A DNA stretch of 53,948 nucleotides. Source: Chloroflexota bacterium. Lineage in GTDB: Bacteria > Chloroflexota > FW602-bin22 > JACPRP01. Positions within the stretch are counted from its first letter, which is position 1, and each line of letters opens with the position of its first letter. The DNA lies in assembly GCA_016210495.1 (NCBI GenBank), contig JACQUC010000046.1, positions 1 to 53,948 of the forward strand. The letters run 5' to 3'. The translations under genes were made by a program, and so were the position numbers. Positions 32,233 through 40,361 of this stretch are shown piece after piece. The notes below the pieces were generated by a model that ran no database searches, was not told the DNA's origin, and saw nothing but the letters and a program-made list of their open reading frames with translations.

Positions 32233-33015
32233 TTAGCCCAGCTTCCCTACCATTTCCTGAGCCTTCGCCTTGCTCGCCGCCACCAGCCTGCTCTCGTCCA
32301 GGTCCCAGTTGTTGAGTCGCTCCCGATAGTCTAGGTGGTAGGTTACGTTCTCGGGCTGGACAATACATCTGCGTCCGAGCAGAGTGAACAGCTCGGTCAA
32401 AAAGGCGATTTCCCAGACCTTGTCACGTGACTTCTTCTCGTCCAGCACGTCCACCGTCGTGGCATAGTACTCGTGGAGTATGCGCCGGACGACGTCATCT
32501 TGGTAAAACATGCCCCCGGGAGAGTAGTGGGAGGTTCCAGAAAGCGGCCCACCGACGAAGCCCGCGTTCTTGCAATAGGGCGTGATATATCCATAACTAG
32601 GATTCGCTTCGGCCACGGGCAACATATGAGACAGGGTATTCGACGCCATGACCACATCGTCGTCCATAAAGCAGATGTTCGACCCGCGCAGTGCCTCCAG
32701 CAGCTTCAGCCTGCCCACGCTGAAGGCCCTGTAGCGTTCTCGGATGTGCTCGTAGCCGCACGGTATTCCCCGGTCAAAAGCCAGCCTAAGGGCAAACACG
32801 ACGTCGTCCCTCTTGATCGCCGGCGAGTCACCCGTGTCCACGATGTGGATACGGATGTTACCCATCTCCTGGAGCAAAAGGCTGACCAGCGCCATGCTGA
32901 GGGTCGGCTTACCCTTGGTAAGTATGCCGATCTCGACTGCCGCTGTCGCAGCTCCGATTGCTCCAGCCGACTGGACATTCCCCAAATGGCTGCTTCTCAT
33001 TGTTATCGCACTCAC
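32233..33015 (-). CDS. Glycosyltransferase family 2-like protein (GT-A fold)
   Basis: A 260-residue protein. It opens with strands typical of GT-A enzymes (AAVEIGILTKGKPTLSMALVSLL, then IRIHIVDTGDSP), and ICFMDDDVVM near residue 115 supplies the DxD-type metal and sugar-nucleotide motif. It ends with a C-terminal helix. The start is a GTG at 33015 with a weak ribosome site. The ATG at 33000 is an alternative. It lies downstream of a sugar-nucleotide epimerase on the same strand, so the two probably serve glycan or polysaccharide synthesis. Donor and acceptor are unknown. Confidence 0.72.
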   Translation of the reverse strand: MSAITMRSSHLGNVQSAGAIGAATAAVEIGILTKGKPTLSMALVSLLLQEMGNIRIHIVDTGDSPAIKRDDVVFALRLAFDRGIPCGYEHIRERYRAFSVGRLKLLEALRGSNICFMDDDVVMASNTLSHMLPVAEANPSYGYITPYCKNAGFVGGPLSGTSHYSPGGMFYQDDVVRRILHEYYATTVDVLDEKKSRDKVWEIAFLTELFTLLGRRCIVQPENVTYHLDYRERLNNWDLDESRLVAASKAKAQEMVGKLG

Positions 33016-33109
33016 TTCAGCAACGTTTTCGATGCCAGGGAAGCACGCTGGACCGGTTTTCAGGGCAAAACTAGCGCGCTCCGCCGCACCCCAGGCCAGG
33101 GCTCACGTT

Positions 33110-34036
33110 CTACGCGCCGAGTTCCTCCCGGAAATAGTCGACTGTCCTGCTCAGACCCTCCTCCAGGCCAACCTCTTGGCGCCAGCCCAGGTCGCGTTGT
33201 GCCTTCGTCGCATCCAGGTATATCTTGAAGGTCTCGCCAAGTTTGGGCGGGCCGTGCACCTCGCTTCGGGGATACCGCGTGATTCCCTTCAGGTGGCCAC
33301 ATATCTCGTTGACAGAGGTGCCCACGCCGGATCCGATGTTGTAGATCTCCCCGTCCCCTTTCTCCAGCACCAGAAGATTGGCCGAAACAGTGTCCCCGAC
33401 GAAAAGGAAATCGCGCTCCTGCTCGCCAGAGCCGTTTACGGTAACTTGCTGATTCTGAAGCATCTGCCCGATAAAGATGGCGACCACGCCTGCTTCCCCA
33501 AGCGGGTCCTGGCGGGGCCCAAACACGTTGGGATACCTGAGGACAGTGTAATTAAGCCCATAAAGCTCACGATACAGGTACAGAAAGTGTTCGGGGGTGT
33601 GCTTCGTGACACCATAATGGCAAATTGGGTTGATAGGATGATGCTCGTCGCAAGGCAGGTAGACGGGCTCGCCGTATACCGCTCCGCCCGTAGAGATATA
33701 GATGAGCTTCTTCACGCCATATTTTCGGCTGTTCTCGATCACGTTGAGAGAGCCTACGACGTTGATCGTGGCGTCGTGCAGCGGCCTATCGACCGAGATG
33801 CGGACGCTCAACTGAGCGGCGTGGTGGCTAACGTAGTCGGGCTTCTCGGTGGCGAAGACCTCTTCCAGGTGAGGTTCTCGTATATCCACCTTGTAGAACC
33901 TGGCCCCAGGATTCAGGTTTTTCTCTCGGCCCGTGGAAAGATCGTCCACAATCACGACCTCGAAGCCGTTTTCGATGAACGCGTCCACCACGTGCGAACC
34001 GATAAACCCCGCCCCACCGGTCACAAGCACCTTCAT
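33110..34036 (-). CDS. NAD-dependent sugar-nucleotide epimerase/dehydratase (GalE-like SDR)
   Basis: A 308-residue extended short-chain dehydrogenase. The NAD motif GGAGFIGSH lies at residues 7-15, a DDLSTG segment follows at about 31, and the catalytic YxxxK is in CHYGVTKHTPE near residue 150. A FGPRQDP element and the C-terminal YNIGSGVGTSVNE are typical of UDP-glucose 4-epimerase relatives. The start is the ATG at 34036 with AAAGGAG 7 bases upstream. The open frame extends a further 170 codons upstream but is not protein-like. It probably makes a UDP-hexose for the neighbouring glycosyltransferase. Confidence 0.87.
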   Translation of the reverse strand: MKVLVTGGAGFIGSHVVDAFIENGFEVVIVDDLSTGREKNLNPGARFYKVDIREPHLEEVFATEKPDYVSHHAAQLSVRISVDRPLHDATINVVGSLNVIENSRKYGVKKLIYISTGGAVYGEPVYLPCDEHHPINPICHYGVTKHTPEHFLYLYRELYGLNYTVLRYPNVFGPRQDPLGEAGVVAIFIGQMLQNQQVTVNGSGEQERDFLFVGDTVSANLLVLEKGDGEIYNIGSGVGTSVNEICGHLKGITRYPRSEVHGPPKLGETFKIYLDATKAQRDLGWRQEVGLEEGLSRTVDYFREELGA

Positions 34037-34290
34037 TGGCGGCTCCTTTGGGAATTTGGCTCGCCCCTCTGTTGTGCAACACGTCGCCGACGTTTGCAGC
34101 GGGGCAAAACATCGACCGCTCCCACGACTTAGTCGGAGCGGCCAGCAAATAGAGACCACTTCCGGCCAGGCACGCAAGGCCGTGACAGAGCGATCAAGAA
34201 AGCCCCGACAATACACGAAATCAGCTTCCCCAACCGCCACCCTGCCCCCACCTGGCTGAAGCCCCTCCCAGGCTTTTAATCCATATGGGC

Positions 34291-34319
34291 ATGTTACAAC
34301 GTATCCGACTGAATTGCAA
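34291..34319 (-). promoter_or_regulatory. Sigma-70-type promoter for the epimerase-glycosyltransferase pair
   Basis: On the minus strand TTGCAA (34314-34319), a 17-base spacer and TAACAT (34291-34296). The leader to the epimerase ATG would be about 250 bases and includes a strong hairpin (CCGCTCC...GGAGCGG, 34114-34140). No gene is seen in 34037-34290. Confidence 0.45.
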
Positions 34320-34349
34320 GACATACGCAATACGCAGCCTGGACCGGTA

Positions 34350-34386
34350 TTGTCTGCACTTCGATCTTGTGTTACCATGTGGGTAA
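34350..34386 (+). promoter_or_regulatory. Promoter with overlapping operator for the toxin-antitoxin pair
   Basis: TTGTCT (34350-34355), a 17-base spacer and TACCAT (34373-34378). The inverted repeat TTACC (34372-34376)/GGTAA (34382-34386) overlaps the -10, as expected if the AbrB-type antitoxin represses its own operon. Confidence 0.45.
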
Positions 34387-34409
34387 TACGATACTGGTAG
34401 GAGGATACG

Positions 34410-34661
34410 ATGTCGACCATGACTAGTAAGGGACAGGTGACGGTGCCCAAAGAGATTCGTGATGCCCTGGGGATCGGCCCCGGCTCCGAGGTCGAGTTCG
34501 GACTGGAACAAGGGCGGGTGATACTTCGGAAGCGCGTGCCCGCCAAAGTATTCCAGAAATGGGAGGGCTACTTGCGCGACAGGCTACCCGCAGGTTCGGT
34601 GAACGAGATGATGGAGTTGCTGCGCGGCGAGCGCTCTGAAGATAACGGGGACGAGAGTTGA
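34410..34661 (+). CDS. AbrB/MazE-type (SpoVT-AbrB) antitoxin
   Basis: An 83-residue protein. The first 45 residues are a clear swapped-hairpin AbrB DNA-binding domain: MTSKGQVTVPKEIRDALGIGPGSEVEF followed by GRVILRK. The acidic C-terminal half should wrap and inhibit the toxin. The start is the ATG at 34410 after TAGGAGG. Its stop overlaps the TTG start of the PIN-domain gene, the standard VapBC arrangement. Its own operator is probably at 34371-34389. Confidence 0.85.
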   Translation: MSTMTSKGQVTVPKEIRDALGIGPGSEVEFGLEQGRVILRKRVPAKVFQKWEGYLRDRLPAGSVNEMMELLRGERSEDNGDES

Positions 34662-35146
34662 TTACGGCGGTCGACACCAACGTTCTGCTCGACCTGCTGG
34701 CTGGTGATGACACTGCGGCCTCTTCCTCGCGTCTGGTCCTCGAAGAAGTACTGGCCGCAGGACAGGTAGCGATTTGCCCGGTGGTGTGCACGGAGCTGGC
34801 GGCCGGTTTCGCGCAGCGCGAAGACGCCATCCAGTTCATTAAGGATCTCCAGATCCGCGTCGATGGCTTCTCGACCGAGGCCCTGCTCCAAGCTGCCGCT
34901 GCGTGGCAGCGCTACACCGCACGTCGAGGCAAGCAGGTGCAGTGTCCCAGGTGCGGGCACAAGGCCGTTATCCAATGTCCTGGCTGTGGAGCACCCCTCG
35001 CTTGGCGGCAGCACATCATCGCGGATTTCCTGGTGGGCGGTCATGCATCCCACCAAGCCAACCGCCTCCTCACCCGCGATATCGGCTACTATCGCGCGTA
35101 CTTTCCCGGCCTCAGGCTGGTTACCCCCGGGGCACCGGCTCGCTAA
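34658..35146 (+). CDS. VapC-like PIN-domain ribonuclease with inserted zinc ribbon
   Basis: A 162-residue PIN protein, longer than a typical VapC of about 130. The acidic catalytic residues appear intact: D6 (AVDTNVLLDLL), E46 (CTELAAGF), D123 (IADFLVGGHA) and D141 (LTRDIGYY). Between the second and third lies an extra segment with C96/C99 (CPRCGHK) and C107/C110 (CPGCGAPL), a textbook zinc ribbon. The start is a TTG overlapping the antitoxin stop. It is predicted to be an RNase that is silenced by the AbrB-type antitoxin. The ribbon may help bind RNA or stabilise the fold. Confidence 0.82.
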   Translation: MITAVDTNVLLDLLAGDDTAASSSRLVLEEVLAAGQVAICPVVCTELAAGFAQREDAIQFIKDLQIRVDGFSTEALLQAAAAWQRYTARRGKQVQCPRCGHKAVIQCPGCGAPLAWRQHIIADFLVGGHASHQANRLLTRDIGYYRAYFPGLRLVTPGAPAR

Positions 35147-35157
35147 CATCTTCTCGC

Positions 35158-35189
35158 TTGGACAAATCCATCTTTGCCTATGTTATAAT
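35158..35189 (+). promoter_or_regulatory. Probable promoter upstream of the serine-hydrolase lipoprotein gene
   Basis: A perfect TATAAT (35184-35189) follows TTGGACA (35158-35164) at a longer than ideal spacing of 19-20 bases. The leader of about 130 bases to the ATG at 35328 contains a GAGCC/GGCTC hairpin and no gene. Confidence 0.4.
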
Positions 35190-35327
35190 GCGCGTGCAAG
35201 AGGCCGGTTGGCGAGGCGTTGAAAGAGCCGTCCGAGGCTCTGGACGAGGTATCGAACGAGTGAGACCGGCGATAATGCGTTCTACAGCAGTCTTACCGTT
35301 CGAGTCGGCGGTCGGCGGAGGTAGCTG

Positions 35328-36881
35328 ATGCGCAGGCTCTCGCGTGTCGTGGTGATTTTGGTTGTGCTACTTATCGCCGCTTGCGGCCAGAAGGGCACGC
35401 CAGCTACCGCCTGGTCGAAGTTCTACGACGAGGAGCTCGGCTTCTCGGTCCATTACCCGCAGGGCTGGTCCGTGTCAAAGGAAAGCGGCGCGGGCGCGCA
35501 AAAGAGCACCAGGCTCAGCACCAACGCGCCGACATCGCCGGGGCCCGCAGGGCGGGGGTCCAGGGACGCCGATGTCTGGATAACCGCGACGCGCGGCACT
35601 GTTCAGGAAACTTGGCCGAGGGGCGAGATCGAAGAGCTGCGCCGCAAAGGCTACCGCTCGGCGTCCATCGTCGTGGCCGACCTCAACGGCATCAGGCTCA
35701 CCGATCGTGTGCCGCACGCCGGTCTCTACGACGTAGCCTACTTGAGCGCCGACGATGCCACTTTTCGCATTCATCTGAGCACCGAGACGACGCAATTCGA
35801 GCAGATCTTCGAAACGATTCTGCGGTCTTTTGCTCTCGAACAGGGACGCTTAGCGAGCCGCCGGCCAACGGACGTTCCAACACCTTACGGGCAGCGCGTC
35901 GGTCCCACGGCGACGCCCATCGTGACGCGGCTGTCGGCCACCGCCACGCCAAGTCGCACGGCTACACCCACCTTCACGCCCCTACCAACGCCAAGCCGGA
36001 CGGCCACTCCCACGGCCACCGGCACGCCAAACGCAGCGTCCGCTGCCGTTCCACGTCCCACGGTGGCGCCGACCCTCGCTGTGGCGACTCAGCCGCGGGT
36101 GTCCGCCCCCGACCTTGTCGACGCCGTCTCCGACACGCCGAGCGGAAGACTGGCAGAGATCATCGTCAACGGGCTCAAAGACGAGCAGGGTGTTTACGGC
36201 GTAGCCGTGAAGCATCTCATCACAGGCGAGTTTGCACAGGTCAATGGAGATCGGGTCTTCGAATCGGCGAGCCTCTACAAGGTGCCGGTGATGTACGAGA
36301 CATTCCATCGAGAAGCGGAAAGAAGGCTGTCCTTCGCCGAGATAGTGACGGTAACCGAAAAGGCGGCGACTAGCTACGACGACGGCGAGCCAACGGCGCC
36401 CGTCAGCTCGACAATGACGATCGATGAGGCGGTCTACCGAATGATCGTGTACAGCGACAACACGGCCGCCCACGTGCTGCTGGATAGTTTGGATGTTTGG
36501 AGAATCAATCAGACTATGAACGCTCTGGGGCTGAAAGGCACCGAGATATTGCACGGCGAGCGAACGACACCGGTGGATATGCTGCGGTTGCTCGATCTCA
36601 TCGCCACGGGCCGCGCCGTGGACGCGGATCGCAGCCGGGCGATGCTGAGACTGCTGCTGTCCCAGGCCGTGAGGGACAGAATCCCCCGCTACCTTCCAGC
36701 CGGAACGCGCGTCGCACACAAGACCGGCAACTGGACGAAGGTGCGCCACGATGCCGGGATAATCTATGGCCCTAGAGGCCCCTTCGTCGTGGCGGCGCTA
36801 GCCGAGGAACTAGATGACCCCGAACGCGGCAGCCAGGTGATCGCCGAACTCGCGAGGCTGCTCTTCGACTACTTCAAGTGA
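35328..36881 (+). CDS. Lipoprotein with PsbP-like domain and class A beta-lactamase-fold serine hydrolase
   Basis: A 517-residue lipoprotein (lipobox LIAAC, Cys19). Residues about 27-170 resemble PsbP-like domains (KFYDEELGFSVHYPQGW). Residues 190-265 are a Thr/Pro linker. From 270 on lies a beta-lactamase/transpeptidase fold with S315-L-Y-K318, S376-D-N and K465-T-G. Between the SDN and the TTPVDML helix there is only a short loop, so the omega-loop that carries the deacylating Glu166 of class A beta-lactamases is missing. This argues for a penicillin-recognising hydrolase or binding protein rather than an antibiotic-resistance enzyme. It is likely surface exposed. The start ATG at 35328 has GGAGG 6 bases upstream. 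Confidence 0.85.
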   Translation: MRRLSRVVVILVVLLIAACGQKGTPATAWSKFYDEELGFSVHYPQGWSVSKESGAGAQKSTRLSTNAPTSPGPAGRGSRDADVWITATRGTVQETWPRGEIEELRRKGYRSASIVVADLNGIRLTDRVPHAGLYDVAYLSADDATFRIHLSTETTQFEQIFETILRSFALEQGRLASRRPTDVPTPYGQRVGPTATPIVTRLSATATPSRTATPTFTPLPTPSRTATPTATGTPNAASAAVPRPTVAPTLAVATQPRVSAPDLVDAVSDTPSGRLAEIIVNGLKDEQGVYGVAVKHLITGEFAQVNGDRVFESASLYKVPVMYETFHREAERRLSFAEIVTVTEKAATSYDDGEPTAPVSSTMTIDEAVYRMIVYSDNTAAHVLLDSLDVWRINQTMNALGLKGTEILHGERTTPVDMLRLLDLIATGRAVDADRSRAMLRLLLSQAVRDRIPRYLPAGTRVAHKTGNWTKVRHDAGIIYGPRGPFVVAALAEELDDPERGSQVIAELARLLFDYFK

Positions 36882-36944
36882 AACTTTTCGGCCGGCCGCA
36901 CGTTATAGTAGTAGCGAAGAGCTACTGGAATTAGGAGGGGAAAG

Positions 36945-38027
36945 ATGGTGGTCGCGGGCACGATCGTGAGCCCAGTTGACCTGGGGGAATGGATAGAGCA
37001 ACTGGAAGCGTCCGCAGATGGCGCCAATCTGGCTGGCCATGAGCCGAAGCAAAACGAGCTGGCGGAAGAGCCCGTGGCGAAGACAGAGCCAACGGGCAAC
37101 GTCGTCGAGGACGATTTCGTCGGCGAAGACACCTTCAGAATGTATTTGCGAGAGATCAGCCGTGTGCCGCTACTTTCGGCCGAGGAGGAAGTGGTATTGG
37201 GACGCGCGCTGCGGCGGGGGCAGCTTGCCGCGAGCACGCTGCAAAGAGATGGAATCGGCGCAGATGAGCGTGCGACGCTGGAAAAGCACGTCTCGGAAGG
37301 CGATCGGGCCAGACGCAAGCTGACGGAGAGCAATCTGAGACTAGTGGTGAGCGTGGCCAAGAAGCACCTGGGGCGGGGTCTGCCGCTACCTGACATGGTC
37401 CAGGAGGGAAACCTCGGTCTGTTTCACGCCGTGGACAAGTTCGATCATAGAAGGGGCTACCGTTTCAGCACGTACGCCTACTGGTGGATTCGACAGTCTA
37501 TCACGCGGGCGATAGCAGACAAGTCTAGAACGGTGCGGGTGCCCGTACACATGCAGGACCAGTTCAATCGGTTGATTCGCGTTTCCCAGAGGCTCGAGCA
37601 AGAACTCGGGCGTCCTCCGATGGTCGAGGATATCGCCGATGAGCTAGGCACGACGCCGGATCGGGTACGTTCCATTGTCAAGGCGCTGCACCAGCCGCTG
37701 TCACTCGACGCACCACTGAAGCAAGAAGACCCTGACTGGCGGATCGCCGACTTGGTGGAGGACACGACCACGCCATCGCCCATCGATCATGCCGCAAACG
37801 AGGTGCTGAAGGGACAGGTGGGCGAAATTCTCAAGCAACTTCCGGAGCGATTCCGCGTAGTGTTGGAGCTCCGATTTGGGCTTAGGGATAACAAGCCGCT
37901 GACGTTGGAAGAGATCGGACGCGAGCTGGGTGTAACAAGGGAGAGGATTCGCCAGATAGAAAGCCAGGCGCTGGCGGAGCTGCGGCATGCGCCGATAGCG
38001 GCGCGCCTGAAAGAATGCTTAGATTGA
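36945..38027 (+). CDS. RNA polymerase sigma-70 family factor (group 1/2, RpoD-like)
   Basis: A 360-residue sigma factor with a short variable N terminus, then region 1.2 (DTFRMYLREISRVPLLSAEEE, about 62-82), region 2 with the strongly conserved GNLGLFHAVDKFDHRRGYRFSTYAYWWIRQSITRAI, region 3, and region 4 ending in ELRFGLRDNKPLTLEEIGRELGVTRERIRQIE. The length fits a primary-like or group 2 factor rather than an ECF factor. The consensus -35/-10 promoters around the window are the type such factors read. The ATG at 36945 follows TTAGGAGGGG. A terminator follows directly. Confidence 0.92.
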   Translation: MVVAGTIVSPVDLGEWIEQLEASADGANLAGHEPKQNELAEEPVAKTEPTGNVVEDDFVGEDTFRMYLREISRVPLLSAEEEVVLGRALRRGQLAASTLQRDGIGADERATLEKHVSEGDRARRKLTESNLRLVVSVAKKHLGRGLPLPDMVQEGNLGLFHAVDKFDHRRGYRFSTYAYWWIRQSITRAIADKSRTVRVPVHMQDQFNRLIRVSQRLEQELGRPPMVEDIADELGTTPDRVRSIVKALHQPLSLDAPLKQEDPDWRIADLVEDTTTPSPIDHAANEVLKGQVGEILKQLPERFRVVLELRFGLRDNKPLTLEEIGRELGVTRERIRQIESQALAELRHAPIAARLKECLD

Positions 38028-38035
38028 GAGTCGAA

Positions 38036-38063
38036 GGCGCCCCCGCGGGGGCGCCCTTCTTGT
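38036..38063 (+). terminator. Rho-independent terminator after the sigma factor gene
   Basis: A 9-bp perfect GC stem, GGCGCCCCC (38036-38044) and GGGGGCGCC (38047-38055), is followed by CTTCTTGT. It sits 9 bases after the stop codon. Confidence 0.8.
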
Positions 38064-38106
38064 AGGTGCTGCGCTGGTTCGTTGCCAGGCGGAATCGATG
38101 CTTGAA

Positions 38107-39435
38107 TCAAGGGATAGACGCTGCGGGAACGCCGTCCCACATGCCTCTGCCCATGCCCTGATAGACGAAGCCCAGGTTCCTCATCTCGACAGGGTCGTAG
38201 ATGTTGCGTCCGTCGATGACAATGGGTCGTCGCAGAAGTGATTTGATCCTGGACATAGACAACTGCTTGAACTCGTTCCACTCTGTGAGGATGACCAATG
38301 CATCACTGCCGCTTGCCACCGCATAGGGATCCGCGCAGAACTCGACCCTGGACAGGTATCTTTCGGCGACCTTGAAGGCCACAGGGTCGTAGGCCTTTAC
38401 GGCAGCGCCCTGGTGCTGGAGCAGGTGGATGACCTCGGTGGACGGGGCTTCGCGCATATCGTCGGTATTGGGTTTGAAAGACAGACCAAGAACGCCGATC
38501 GTCGTATCTTCGAGGCTGCCGAGCGCATCACGGACCTTTTGCACCAGACGGCGGCGCTGGTCGCGGTTGATCTCCATTACCGCTCGCAAGAGCTGTGGGT
38601 GACATCCTTCCATAGCAGCCATGTACTCCAGGGCCTTCACGTCTTTGGGGAAACAGCTACCGCCCCAGCCCACGCCTGCGTCGAGGAACGAGTGGCCGAT
38701 GCGCTTGTCGTAGCCCATTCCCAGCGCCACCTGCTTGACGTCGGCCCCAAGTCTCTCGCATATGGAGGCGATCTCGTTTATGAAGGAGATGCGCGCGGCG
38801 AGGAAAGCGTTGGAAGCATACTTGATCATTTCGGCAGTGCGAAGGTCGGTGATGATCACTGGGCACTTCAACGGGCTGTACAGCTCCGCGACTTTCTCGG
38901 CAGCCCACCGCTCCGTTGCTCCCAGGACAACGCGATCGGGATTAAGGAAGTCGTATACTCCCGAACCCTCGCGCAGGAACTCTGGATTCGAAACCACCGC
39001 GAACTCGTGATCTGACCGCCTGGACTTCCTGACGACGCTGGCCACGAAGTCGCCGGCCCCTATTGGGACTGTGCTCTTGTTCACAATTACCGTGGGCCCG
39101 GTCATCGACCTGGCGACCCCCTCGGCCGCGGCCTCCACGTGGCTGAGATCCGCCTCTCCTTCTTGGCCGGAGGGCGTCCCCACCGCGATGAAGACAAAAT
39201 CGGCGCCGGCCACGGCTTCTTCGTACTCGGTCGTGAAGAACAGTCTGCCAGCCTGGTAGTTCCGATGAACCAGTTCTTCAAGCCCAGGCTCAAAAATAGG
39301 AAGTATGCCCTTCTTCAGATTTTCGGCTTTCTCCCGGTTGGTGTTCAAACAAATCACGCGATTGCCCAGGTCGGCAAAGCAGGTGCCGGTCACCAGACCG
39401 ACGTAGCCAATGCCGACGACGCAAATGTTACTCAT
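38107..39435 (-). CDS. ugd: UDP-glucose/UDP-GlcNAc-type 6-dehydrogenase (Ugd family)
   Basis: A 442-residue enzyme of normal family length that oxidises a UDP-sugar to the uronic acid with two NAD. The Rossmann motif [10 protein letters not shown] lies at residues 8-17, the VNKSTVPIG segment near 118, and the catalytic cysteine is in GGSCFPKD near 259. The C-terminal domain has [16 protein letters not shown]. The ATG follows CAGGAG, and its own promoter lies at 39542-39570. With the epimerase and glycosyltransferase 4 kb away it suggests synthesis of an acidic polysaccharide or glycan. UDP-glucose is the likely substrate, although related dehydrogenases use other UDP-sugars. Confidence 0.9.
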   Translation of the reverse strand: MSNICVVGIGYVGLVTGTCFADLGNRVICLNTNREKAENLKKGILPIFEPGLEELVHRNYQAGRLFFTTEYEEAVAGADFVFIAVGTPSGQEGEADLSHVEAAAEGVARSMTGPTVIVNKSTVPIGAGDFVASVVRKSRRSDHEFAVVSNPEFLREGSGVYDFLNPDRVVLGATERWAAEKVAELYSPLKCPVIITDLRTAEMIKYASNAFLAARISFINEIASICERLGADVKQVALGMGYDKRIGHSFLDAGVGWGGSCFPKDVKALEYMAAMEGCHPQLLRAVMEINRDQRRRLVQKVRDALGSLEDTTIGVLGLSFKPNTDDMREAPSTEVIHLLQHQGAAVKAYDPVAFKVAERYLSRVEFCADPYAVASGSDALVILTEWNEFKQLSMSRIKSLLRRPIVIDGRNIYDPVEMRNLGFVYQGMGRGMWDGVPAASIP

Positions 39436-39541
39436 TCAATAACTCCTGTTTCAGGTTTGGCCGTCTCTGGCCTGGGAGGCGAAGACAGCGGTCGAGGCAG
39501 TTCGCCCGTTTCCGACTAAGCCAAGCGTAGTCCTGCCACCT

Positions 39542-39570
39542 ATACTACCGGAAAAGCCTCGGGTTTTCAA
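39542..39570 (-). promoter_or_regulatory. Sigma-70-type promoter for ugd
   Basis: On the minus strand TTGAAA (39565-39570), a 17-base spacer and TAGTAT (39542-39547). The leader to the ATG at 39435 is about 100 bases. Confidence 0.5.
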
Positions 39571-39625
39571 GAGGAAGCCCGGAAAAGACCTGGAAAAGAC
39601 GCCTTTCGATTGCTACAACATTGTT

Positions 39626-40198
39626 ATGAAGACGAAACGCGGAGACTGTTGCGGGAACCGCCAGGCGAGGCGGGTGCCCATCTGGGCGTACGTAGTCGTC
39701 AACGTGTTGGCCTTGCTCTTGAGGACCCGCATTGCGGGAAAGGACCATCCCGGACTTATCAAGGAGCGACTGCGGCCGGGGCCGGGCGCCAGAGACGGGT
39801 TTTGGTGCACGATGGCTCTGTTCTTGCCTCCGTGGATTGGGCATTACATCTTAGCTGCCCTCGATCGAGGGCGCTGGCACTGGTCTGATAGCGTGCCGTT
39901 TCGTGCGCAAGTGGTTGGACTGGCCGGTTACACCGCCACCTTCGGGCTCATCTCGTGGGCGGTTGCGGCAAACCCCTTCTTCTCCTCCGTGGCACGCATA
40001 CAGCGAGAGCGCGGGCACTACCTTGTTACCGCCGGCCCGTATCGCTACGTGCGACACCCTGGCTACGTTGGGGGGATAGCCCTGCTGCTATTCAGCGGCC
40101 TCTCCCTGAACTCCTGGCTGTCGCTGCTTCCAGGCGTAGGCTGGATACCCTTGATCATCCGCCGTACGATCATAGAAGACAAGCTGCTCGAGGAATAG
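39626..40198 (+). CDS. Isoprenylcysteine carboxyl methyltransferase-like membrane protein, truncated by a nonsense codon
   Basis: A 190-residue membrane protein of the ICMT/PEMT-like family with the signature region GHYLVTAGPYRYVRHPGYVGG and four to five hydrophobic helices. The frame stops at a TAG (40196-40198) in LLEE-stop. Reading on in the same frame gives LEGYRDYAKRVRYRLVPWVW and a TGA at 40259-40261, exactly the conserved C-terminal element of the family (E-x-x-GYxxYxxxVxYRLxP). A single G-to-T change in a GAG codon would create the TAG. The conserved C terminus contributes to cofactor binding, so the shortened product is probably inactive. The start ATG has no clear ribosome site. Confidence 0.75.
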   Translation: MKTKRGDCCGNRQARRVPIWAYVVVNVLALLLRTRIAGKDHPGLIKERLRPGPGARDGFWCTMALFLPPWIGHYILAALDRGRWHWSDSVPFRAQVVGLAGYTATFGLISWAVAANPFFSSVARIQRERGHYLVTAGPYRYVRHPGYVGGIALLLFSGLSLNSWLSLLPGVGWIPLIIRRTIIEDKLLEE

Positions 40199-40292
40199 CT
40201 CGAGGGCTACAGGGATTACGCGAAGAGGGTAAGGTATCGGCTGGTACCGTGGGTGTGGTGAACTGCGGCCGCATCGCCCAAGAGCTTCAGGT

Positions 40293-40322
40293 TTGCGACC
40301 CCGCCTCCCGCTGTGTTATCAT
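40293..40322 (+). promoter_or_regulatory. Sigma-70-type promoter for the histidine kinase gene
   Basis: TTGCGA (40293-40298), an 18-base spacer and TATCAT (40317-40322), with a predicted start near 40329, about 33 bases before the ATG at 40362. Confidence 0.45.
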
Positions 40323-40361
40323 TCCCAGTTGGGGAGTGATGGCTGGCAAGCGGGTGGGGGT

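Noticed and set aside
35328..36881. A beta-lactam resistance gene
   Set aside because: The omega-loop with the deacylating Glu is missing and a PsbP-like domain is fused, so resistance is not supported.
39626..40261. Pyrrolysine at the TAG codon
   Set aside because: No pylT or pyl genes are visible, and homologues of this family usually have Glu at such a position. A nonsense mutation is simpler.
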